The notes beneath the pieces were generated by a model. It was not told the DNA's origin. It made no database searches and was given only the letters and a program-made list of their open reading frames with translations. From Ignavibacteriota bacterium (GTDB taxonomy: Bacteria > Bacteroidota > Ignavibacteria > Palsa-1295): 43,888 nucleotides of DNA. Location: assembly GCA_003151825.1 (NCBI GenBank), contig PLYO01000049.1, forward strand, positions 1 to 43,888. The letters run 5' to 3'. Below are positions 23,654 to 29,618 of the stretch, in pieces. The position numbers were made by a program, and so were the translations under genes. The stretch's first letter is position 1; every line of letters starts with the position of its first letter.

Positions 23654-24699
23654 CCCACCCCTTCAACCGATACACCGCCGCAGGCAACACCTTTCTCGTG
23701 ATGAACACATGGGAAGACCCGCTCTCGCTTTCGCGCGAGGAGATGCGCGCGTTTGTGCGCGCGGCCTGCGATTACCAAAGCGGCGCAGGAGCGGATGGCG
23801 TTATTCTTATCAATCACCCTGACCCCTCACCCAGCCTCTCCCCGAGGCGGGGAGAGGAGCAAAAGATTGTGGCCTTCCGCATGGACTATTACAATCCCGA
23901 TGGCACCACCGGGATGCTTTGTGGCAATGGCGCACGCTGCGCGGCTCAGGCCGCGAAAAATTATGGATTTACCCCTCTCCTTACCAAGGAGAGGGGCAGG
24001 GGAGAGGTAGAATTTGAAGTGCTCGGAGCGATCAACACCGCCGAATTCCTTCCCAATGGCTCCGTGCGAGTTTATTTTCAGGACCCGACGGTCATTCGGT
24101 TGAATTTTGAATTGCCGATCGAAAGCGGCCAGAACGTCATGAAGAATTACATCGAAAATGGCCAGAATGTCGTGGCCAATTATGTCGATCTCGGTTCGCA
24201 GCATGTGGTCATCTTTCACGACGAACTGGTAGGGGCGCATGGTAATGCGCCCGAATCCGGCCAGACGGGTGGGCGCATTGCCATGCGCCCCTACGACAAT
24301 TCGGATATTGATGAAATGAATATCGCGCTTTTCGGCCCGCTGCTTCGCTGGCATCCGGAGTTTGCGCCGTTGGGCGCGAACGCGAGCTTTATCGAAGTGC
24401 GTGAGGACGGCGAGGGAGCATATCTCCGCATTCGCACCTTCGAACGCGGAGTGGAAGGCGAAACGCTGGCGTGCGGAACGGGCTGCATGAGCGCGGCAAT
24501 CGTGGCGAGGCTTTCGGAACGCATCCTCAAGATGCCCATTCGATTGCTCACCCAAAGCGGCGAATTCGTCACCGTGAATTTCACCACCGATGGCGAGCAT
24601 GTTTCAAATTTATCGCTCGAAGGAAGTGTTGTTCGCGGTGAAGAAGGAATGCTGACATTCGATGAGAAGAGTGGAACGCTCGATTTAAATTACGAATGA
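23650..24699 (+). CDS. dapF: Diaminopimelate epimerase with repeat-derived insertions
   Basis: Converts LL- to meso-diaminopimelate for lysine and peptidoglycan. The two catalytic cysteines are present: Cys91 in MLCGNGARCAA and Cys275 in LACGTGCMSAA; the start FNRYTAAGNTFLVM is also typical. At 349 residues it is about 70 longer than usual. The excess is explained by three in-frame palindromic elements (residues about 58-70, 107-120, 194-215) and a diverged tandem repeat GQNVMKNYIEN/GQNVVANYVDL (160-181). All lie between conserved strands and spare the active site, so the enzyme is probably active. ATGA overlaps link it to DUF488 upstream and the barrel gene downstream. Confidence 0.93.
   Translation: MTHPFNRYTAAGNTFLVMNTWEDPLSLSREEMRAFVRAACDYQSGAGADGVILINHPDPSPSLSPRRGEEQKIVAFRMDYYNPDGTTGMLCGNGARCAAQAAKNYGFTPLLTKERGRGEVEFEVLGAINTAEFLPNGSVRVYFQDPTVIRLNFELPIESGQNVMKNYIENGQNVVANYVDLGSQHVVIFHDELVGAHGNAPESGQTGGRIAMRPYDNSDIDEMNIALFGPLLRWHPEFAPLGANASFIEVREDGEGAYLRIRTFERGVEGETLACGTGCMSAAIVARLSERILKMPIRLLTQSGEFVTVNFTTDGEHVSNLSLEGSVVRGEEGMLTFDEKSGTLDLNYE
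23823..23857. repeat. Family G-related palindrome in dapF
   Basis: CCCCTCACCCAG, then CTCTCCCCGAGGCGGGGAGAG. Encodes roughly PSPSLSPRRGEE between the VILI strand and FRMDYYNPDG. Confidence 0.75.
23972..24007. repeat. 36-bp family G element in dapF, identical to copy in isomerase
   Basis: Same 36 bases as 10230-10265. Here the frame is shifted, giving TPLLTKERGRGE instead of PLSLPRRGAGER. Confidence 0.9.
24127..24192 (+). repeat. Diverged 33-bp tandem duplication in dapF
   Basis: Two 33-bp units beginning GGCCAGAA encode GQNVMKNYIEN and GQNVVANYVDL. The second runs into the conserved substrate-binding strand. Confidence 0.65.
24229..24294. repeat. REP family E inverted pair in dapF
   Basis: GTAG plus GGGCGCATGGTAATGCGCCC at 24229-24252 faces GGGCGCATTGCCATGCGCCC plus CTAC at 24271-24294. 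The frame reads through as about 22 extra residues. Confidence 0.88.
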
Positions 24700-24719
24700 C
24701 GAATTACGAATTACGAATT
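24689..24719 (+). repeat. Heptamer tandem repeat across a start codon
   Basis: ATTACGA, ATGACGA, ATTACGA, ATTACGA, ATT. The ATG of the second unit is the start codon of the barrel gene and the repeat encodes MTNYELRI of its signal peptide. Confidence 0.75.
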
Positions 24720-25463
24720 GCATTGTTTGCGCTCGCATTGTCTTGCTCCTTATCCACGGGCGCATCGGCGCAATTGCGAAAGCCCTACGTCCCGCCCACG
24801 CTGCCAAAAGACACTTCCATGTTTTGGATTTTCAAAGATGTAACCGCAGGGCCATATTTCACCGGAGGCGTCTCGCGGCAAAACGAGGACTTGCCGGCAG
24901 CATGGAACTCCTCGCCCCGCTTTGCTTTCGCTTTTGGAGGGACGATTGACTTCTTCTATAGCCAATGGTTTGGGATCGATTTTACTGCGCTCTACGATTC
25001 GCGCGATCTCTATGTCGATACCGCTGGCGAGAACATCGACGTGAGCCTCGGCTATCTCGCGTTTCAACCGTCCATAAGAATTTTCTGGTTGCTCATCGGT
25101 ATTGCGTTCGATATTCCCATGAGCGGCAGCGCAACGGAAAATCTCGCGATGTATTCGCACCCGGATCAGCAGAACACCCACAGCTACAGCGAAAACCTGA
25201 ATGTCCAGACGAGCGATATTCAGCCGCTGACCGAACTTCGCGCAACACTCTCGGTTCCCATTCTGCAAGGAGATGACGCATACCTGCATTTAGTGATTAG
25301 CGGCAGTTATCCGCTCACGAAAACCATCCGTGGAACTTCCAGCTTCGATACGACCGGCGTGAATGCAGCGCCAGGTTATTTTTCAGGAGCTTCCGCGCCA
25401 GGGAAGGGGCCATTGCCAACCATCGAAGCAGGAATTAGCTACGATTTCGATCTGCTCCACTAA
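24696..25463 (+). CDS. Predicted outer-membrane beta-barrel protein
   Basis: 255 residues with a signal peptide (hydrophobic IALFALALSCSLSTGASAQ) whose first eight residues come from a heptamer repeat. The mature part shows alternating beta-strands (RFAFAFGGTIDFFYSQWFGIDFTALYDS, SLGYLAFQPSIRIFWLLIGIAFDIPMSGSA, AYLHLVISGSYPL) and ends TIEAGISYDFDLLH. It shares layout with the next gene and with 21151-21819: a family of small barrels. ATG 24696 overlaps the dapF stop (ATGA). Confidence 0.75.
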   Translation: MTNYELRIALFALALSCSLSTGASAQLRKPYVPPTLPKDTSMFWIFKDVTAGPYFTGGVSRQNEDLPAAWNSSPRFAFAFGGTIDFFYSQWFGIDFTALYDSRDLYVDTAGENIDVSLGYLAFQPSIRIFWLLIGIAFDIPMSGSATENLAMYSHPDQQNTHSYSENLNVQTSDIQPLTELRATLSVPILQGDDAYLHLVISGSYPLTKTIRGTSSFDTTGVNAAPGYFSGASAPGKGPLPTIEAGISYDFDLLH

Positions 25464-25472
25464 GATTTGTAT

Positions 25473-25480
25473 TATATTTG
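25473..25480 (+). promoter_or_regulatory. Bacteroidota-type -7 box TATATTTG
   Basis: Matches TAnnTTTG, 22 nt before ATG 25503; suggests the second barrel gene has its own promoter. Confidence 0.4.
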
Positions 25481-25502
25481 TATTATTTTATTCCTGAAAA
25501 AC

Positions 25503-26174
25503 ATGAAAAACGCCGCTGTTCTCATTGCATTACTCGTTGGAACCCTTTCATCCGCTCGCGCGCAAACCGCAACCATGGTGACCTCGGAAGATACGTGGAA
25601 AGACATCAAGCTTGGCCCACTTTTTAGCGCGGGCGAGGCCATCAGCGCGGGCACCGTGGCCAATGGAGCAAAGACATCCTCGGCCTTTGCTTTTAGTTTG
25701 GGCGCGGACGCCGATTTCCCGCTCAACCCAAACATCTCATTCAATCTTGCGCTTGCCTATGATGCGCGCGGCATCAATTTCCACGATCAGAATGATGCCA
25801 ATAACAAAGTAGATTACACGTTTGGCTATTTCGAGTTCCGGCCTGAATTTCGGTTCAGCGGTTTTCTGATTGGGATCGGTGTCGGCATCCCCGTTTCCGC
25901 GAGCGCCACTGGCGGCGGCACGGTTCCATCTCCCCCCATTGGTTCGAGTTCCATGACTACGCTTTTTGAAGTACGCCTCGGTGGTGTGGTTCCAATCGTG
26001 CAGTCGAGCAGCGGCGTTCTCAACTTTACCGTCGAGGGTGCGTATGCGTTTACGCAGATCACGAACGCCTCGCTCCAGCCGTACCTCACATCCTCTCAAA
26101 CTTCGCAGAACAACGGCCCGCTCGCTTCCGCCGAGATTGGACTTCAGTATTTATTCGATTTGACGCCGCATTAA
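25503..26174 (+). CDS. Predicted outer-membrane beta-barrel protein
   Basis: 223 residues from ATG 25503, with signal peptide MKNAAVLIALLVGTLSSARAQ. An upstream in-frame ATG at 25467 would place 12 hydrophobic residues before it and conflicts with the -7 box at 25473. Strands such as SSAFAFSLGADADFPLNPNISFNLALAYDARG, FEFRPEFRFSGFLIGIGVGIPVSASA and the terminal SAEIGLQYLFDLTPH parallel those of 24696-25463, so the two are probably paralogues. Function unknown. Confidence 0.75.
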   Translation: MKNAAVLIALLVGTLSSARAQTATMVTSEDTWKDIKLGPLFSAGEAISAGTVANGAKTSSAFAFSLGADADFPLNPNISFNLALAYDARGINFHDQNDANNKVDYTFGYFEFRPEFRFSGFLIGIGVGIPVSASATGGGTVPSPPIGSSSMTTLFEVRLGGVVPIVQSSSGVLNFTVEGAYAFTQITNASLQPYLTSSQTSQNNGPLASAEIGLQYLFDLTPH

Positions 26175-26180
26175 AGGGAA

Positions 26181-26265
26181 ATGATGAATTATGAATTATG
26201 AATGATGAATTTGAGAGTCGGACCTCGCACATTTTTTCATACTTCATCATTCATAATTCATCATT
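26181..26265. repeat. Inverted heptamer repeats between convergent genes
   Basis: ATGATGA, ATTATGA, ATTATGA, ATGATGA (26181-26208) faces the complementary TCATACT, TCATCAT, TCATAAT, TCATCAT (26238-26265). A transcript from either strand would form a long hairpin, so it may end both the barrel and VWA transcripts. Confidence 0.7.
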
Positions 26266-26269
26266 TTCT

Positions 26270-27529
26270 TCAATCCCGCGTCCCCGGATATTTCTTCTTC
26301 CGGTTCCTCACATAATCGACAAAAACGAACTGGCCCAAATCGTTCAGGCCGGAATAATACGCGCGGCCTTTGTTGGATTTCGTCAGCTCTTCGACGAAGC
26401 CGATGAGATACGGGTCGCGGGCGACCATAAAAGTCGAGATGGTGATCTTCTCGCGGCGGCAGGCGAGCGCTTCGTCTAAAGTTTTGTTGACGATCTTCGG
26501 ATCGAGTCCGAAGGAATTTTTGTACAGCCGTCCGTTATCCTCGAACATAGCGGAGGGTTTGCCGTCCGTCACCATAAAGACTTGCTTGTTGACATTGCCC
26601 GAACGCTTGAGCAATTGACGCGCGAGCCGCAAACCCGCGCGCGTGTTCGTATGGAATGGCCCGACTTCGAGAAACGGCAACTCACTCACGGTAATAAGCT
26701 TCGCCTCGTCGCCAAAGGTGACGACATAAAGCTGGTCCTTCGGGAATTTTGTTTTGATAAGTTCCGAGAGCGCCAGCGCGACTTTTTTCGCGGGAGTAAT
26801 CCGGTCCTCGCCGTAGAGGATCATCGAATGGGAGATGTCGATCATCAGCACCGTCGCGCAGCTGGTGAGGTGCTCGGTCTCGTAGATTTCGATGTCGTCT
26901 TCTTGGAGTACAAACTCCCCCTCCTCTGATAAGAGGAGGGGGCTGGGGGGTGGTGCGGTTGGATTGACAGAATTTTCGTCATCCCCCCGACCACCCCCAC
27001 GCATCGTGGGCGATGCTTGCCCCCTCCTATTCCGCTCTGCTTCATAGGAGGGGGAGTTCGTTGTATCGCGTAGTGCGCGCTTCTGGGCGTTTAAAAAAGT
27101 CTGCGTAAAGTCGATATCCGTGGCCTGATCGCCGAAGGTATAGTTCTTCGTGTTCTGGGTACGCTCGATTCCCTGTCCGGTGTGTGGCGTGTCGTGCGCG
27201 CCGTTGGGCGATTTACGAAGCGACCGAAACATTTCGAGCAATGCATCGCGCCGGATATTTTGAATGGCTTTGTTCGTCGGCTTGAGTAGCGCGTTCTCGT
27301 CTTCGGTCACAAGCCCCAATTCTTTTAGCTGATCGACGAACATGTCGAGCGTCATGTCGGGGCCGAAGATGTTATATTGCTCGCCCAAATAGCGCATCCA
27401 TTCCAGCGTCTCATCGACATCGCCGGAAGTGGTCAGCAGCAATTGGCTGAACAGCCCGACAAGCTGCCGCAGCCGGTCTTCGGCGGTCGTGCTTTCGTTC
27501 GGTTTCCATTTGGAATAGGATAGGCGCAT
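26270..27529 (-). CDS. VWA-domain protein (MIDAS type)
   Basis: 419 residues. The N-terminal 150 residues are helical (RLSYSKWKPNESTTAEDRLRQLVGLFSQLL ... LGEQYNIFGPDMTLDMFVDQLKELGL); the C-terminal half is a von Willebrand A domain with the metal motif D231-x-S-x-S (MIDISHSMILYGEDR), a later TNTRAGL threonine and MVTDGKPSAM. Such proteins usually act with a MoxR-type AAA ATPase as metal-insertion or complex-remodelling partners; none is seen next to it. Residues about 159-207, between the two parts, are Pro/Gly/Glu-rich and encoded by palindromic repeats at 26909-27055. No signal peptide, so probably cytoplasmic. Confidence 0.85.
   Translation of the reverse strand: MRLSYSKWKPNESTTAEDRLRQLVGLFSQLLLTTSGDVDETLEWMRYLGEQYNIFGPDMTLDMFVDQLKELGLVTEDENALLKPTNKAIQNIRRDALLEMFRSLRKSPNGAHDTPHTGQGIERTQNTKNYTFGDQATDIDFTQTFLNAQKRALRDTTNSPSYEAERNRRGQASPTMRGGGRGDDENSVNPTAPPPSPLLLSEEGEFVLQEDDIEIYETEHLTSCATVLMIDISHSMILYGEDRITPAKKVALALSELIKTKFPKDQLYVVTFGDEAKLITVSELPFLEVGPFHTNTRAGLRLARQLLKRSGNVNKQVFMVTDGKPSAMFEDNGRLYKNSFGLDPKIVNKTLDEALACRREKITISTFMVARDPYLIGFVEELTKSNKGRAYYSGLNDLGQFVFVDYVRNRKKKYPGTRD
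26909..27055. repeat. Composite palindromic element in VWA gene
   Basis: AACTCCCCCTCCTCT ... AAGAGGAGGGGGCTGGGG at the left and CCCCCTCCTAT ... ATAGGAGGGGGAGTT at the right, with GCATCGTGGGCGATGC (family F variant) at 27001-27016 between. The left half is a reverse copy of the element at 10067-10108. Confidence 0.75.
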
Positions 27530-27532
27530 AAC

Positions 27533-27690
27533 GTCTGAACCATGATTTGGGGAGATTAATTGATTAATGAGATTGAATTTTAAACCATCTTTTTTACAAA
27601 CAGGAGATAGCCATTCAGACGGCCAATCTACGATCTCGATTTTCCAATCTTCCTTAATCTCTAAAATCGCCCCAAATCATGGTTCAGACA
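27533..27690. repeat. Inverted repeat with GATT-periodic arms
   Basis: GTCTGAACCATGATTTGGGG at 27533-27552 is perfectly complementary to 27671-27690. Both arms continue inward as 8-10-bp units starting GATT. It fills the divergent gap between the VWA gene and manC and must overlap their promoters. Same architecture as 14608-14828. Confidence 0.8.
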
Positions 27691-27701
27691 ATATCCCGTC
27701 G

Positions 27702-27709
27702 TAATTTTG
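27702..27709 (+). promoter_or_regulatory. -7 box TAATTTTG almost touching the manC start
   Basis: Matches TAnnTTTG and ends four bases before ATG 27714, implying transcription starts at or within a few bases of the start codon (leaderless mRNA). Confidence 0.4.
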
Positions 27710-27713
27710 CATC

Positions 27714-28850
27714 ATGCGAATAAGCGTACTCATTATGGCGGGCGGGGTCGGCTCTCGGTTTTGGCCGGAAAGCCGGGCGCGGCGCCCCAAACAATTACTC
27801 GATGTTATCACGCCGGGAATTTCTCTCATACAAGCGACGGTGCAGCGGACCCTGCTCTTCGCGGATATTCACGACACGCTTATCGTCACGAACGAAGCGC
27901 AGCGCGAGGAGTTGGAACGCCAGCTTCCCGATTTGCCTAAAGCGAATATCATCTCGGAACCGATGGGCCGCAACACGGCGCCATGCATCGCGCTCGGCGC
28001 GAGAATGATTCGCGAGCAAACTGCCGGGGACTCGGTCATGATCGTGCTGCCGGCGGATCATGTCATCCGCAACGAGCCGGAATTCGCCCGGCTGATGAAG
28101 CTTGCCGCGCGCCTTGCCTACGATACACGCGGCCTCGTAACGATTGGCATCCATCCCACGCGCGCCGAAACCGGCTTCGGTTATATCCAACTCGATGACG
28201 AGCACCTTCCATCGCGACAGGAGCTTCCCAATTTTTCCGAGTTCGAACTTCGCGATGTTTTCAACGTCAAGCGCTTTGCCGAAAAACCGGATGTGGCCAC
28301 GGCGCGGCGGTTTGTCGAGAGCGGCGATTTTCTCTGGAATAGCGGCATGTTTATCTGGCGCGTCGATGCCATCGAAGAGGCGCTGCGCCACTATACGCCC
28401 GAGATTATGCAGCAGATCGATGCGCTACCAAATCATTCTGCCTCCGATTTCGAGACCCGTTTGCGCGAAGCCTATAGCACGATACGCGGAGTTTCCATCG
28501 ACTATGGAGTGATGGAACCCGCATCGTCGGCGATGCTTGCTGGGAACGTTTATGTGCTCCGCGCCGGGGCGCTTGGATGGAGCGATGTCGGAAGCTGGGA
28601 CGAGGTCTATCGCCTGAGCGAAAAGGATTTGGAAAATAACGTGCTCATCGGCAGCAACATCATCGCTCGAAACTCTCGCGGTTGCCTCGTGATCTCGCGC
28701 AACGACCAGCTTGTGCTCACCTACGGGCTGACCGACGCGATCGTCATCAATACCGGCGACGCCATCCTCATCACCCGCCGCGATCAGGCGCAGGGTATCC
28801 GCGATGTGGTCGATTATTTGAAGCGGCGGCAGATGGAGGAATTTTTGTAA
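27714..28850 (+). CDS. manC: Mannose-1-phosphate guanylyltransferase
   Basis: 378 residues. Nucleotidyltransferase motif MAGGVGSRFWPESRARRPKQLLDV (residues 8-31), NTAPCIALGAR, VLPADHVI, the FAEKPD lysine and LWNSGMFIWR are all present; YGVMEPA and LGWSDVGSWDEVY close the core. It makes GDP-mannose from mannose-1-phosphate and GTP, and lacks the C-terminal isomerase cupin of the long forms, in agreement with a separate phosphomannose isomerase at 10113. A family F palindrome (28521-28536) adds SSAML just after the conserved VME motif. GDP-mannose may serve the glycosyltransferase-like protein at 7943. Confidence 0.94.
   Translation: MRISVLIMAGGVGSRFWPESRARRPKQLLDVITPGISLIQATVQRTLLFADIHDTLIVTNEAQREELERQLPDLPKANIISEPMGRNTAPCIALGARMIREQTAGDSVMIVLPADHVIRNEPEFARLMKLAARLAYDTRGLVTIGIHPTRAETGFGYIQLDDEHLPSRQELPNFSEFELRDVFNVKRFAEKPDVATARRFVESGDFLWNSGMFIWRVDAIEEALRHYTPEIMQQIDALPNHSASDFETRLREAYSTIRGVSIDYGVMEPASSAMLAGNVYVLRAGALGWSDVGSWDEVYRLSEKDLENNVLIGSNIIARNSRGCLVISRNDQLVLTYGLTDAIVINTGDAILITRRDQAQGIRDVVDYLKRRQMEEFL
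28521..28536. repeat. Family F palindrome in manC
   Basis: GCATCGTCGGCGATGC, coding for part of PASSAMLAG, an apparent loop insertion. Confidence 0.75.
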
Positions 28851-28928
28851 ATTGATCCAGCGGGGGCGCTGCCATGTATTAAGGCGGTGTTGGGAACTCG
28901 AATATGGCTGTAAACGTTTTTAGAATAT

Positions 28929-29213
28929 ATGCAACAATTAGTGATCGATTCCAACGGCAAGGTTCCCATCCCTCCGGACGTGATGAGAAAATACGGACTT
29001 GCGCCCGGCTCCAAGGTTACCTTCGATGACAGGGATGATAAAATTATTATCGAGCCACTCCGCCCCCCTTCGAATGGGGCAGAGAAATCTCGAAAACGGC
29101 GAAGCATGCATGATATGGTCGGTTTCCTCGGAAAAGATCCCAAGTCGCTGAACACCTTGATGGAAGAGCGGCGCAGGGACCGCGAAAAGGAGGACCGTCC
29201 CTTTGGTTCTTGA
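28929..29213 (+). CDS. SpoVT/AbrB-domain antitoxin
   Basis: 94 residues. The N-terminal half is a swapped-hairpin AbrB domain (LVIDSNGKVPIPPDVMRKYGLAPGSKVTFDDRDDKIIIEPL) that should bind operator DNA; the C-terminal charged tail (SRKRRSMHDMVGFLGKDPKSLNTLMEERRRDREKED) is the usual toxin-binding part. The following reading frame, overlapping its end, is a PIN toxin, so this is a VapB-like antitoxin of a type II pair, probably autoregulating its own promoter. Confidence 0.85.
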   Translation: MQQLVIDSNGKVPIPPDVMRKYGLAPGSKVTFDDRDDKIIIEPLRPPSNGAEKSRKRRSMHDMVGFLGKDPKSLNTLMEERRRDREKEDRPFGS

Positions 29214-29606
29214 TGCTCAACCCCTCTCGATCCTTTTTCATGAGCAACCCGGCTGGGAAGTGGTGGATGGGCTACTGAGACTTCGGTAAATCGCAATGAG
29301 GTCCATCTACTTAGTTCCATAAATCTCGGCGAAGTGTTCTATTCTATTCTAAGAGACTATGGCGAAGCACGAGCAAACGAAGCGCTTGTCAGAATTGAGC
29401 AAGGACCGATCGACATTGTGATTCCTTCGATCCAGCAAACGTTGGTCGCGGCGCGATTCAAGGCAAGCGGAGGAATATCGTATGCCGATTGCTTCGCCGG
29501 CGCGCTCGCGTTAGAGCGCGGTCTTCCTGTACTAACCGGTGATCACGAATTCGAGCGGCTGATTCCTTTCGGCGTAAAGATCGAATGGCTGCCGACGAAG
29601 ATGTGA
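29203..29606 (+). pseudogene. PIN-domain (VapC-like) toxin broken by a frameshift
   Basis: From TTG 29203, frame 1 reads VLDAQPLSILFHEQPGWEVVDGLLR and meets TAA at 29287. The downstream frame reads SVNRNEVHLLSSINLGEVFYSILRDYGEA ... GGISYADCFAGALALERGLPVLTGDHEFERLIPFG to 29606. Joined, they form a full PIN domain of about 133 residues with the acidic residues in LDA, NLGE, YADC and GDHEF. The break lies at about 29265-29285. A sequencing error, a real loss of toxin, or programmed shifting are all possible; loss is the simplest. Confidence 0.8.
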
Positions 29607-29618
29607 GTTGTGCATTAT

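Noticed and set aside
23827..24600. A 257-codon open frame antisense to dapF
   Set aside because: The plus strand encodes DapF with both catalytic cysteines; the antisense product matches no family and holds repeat-derived segments.
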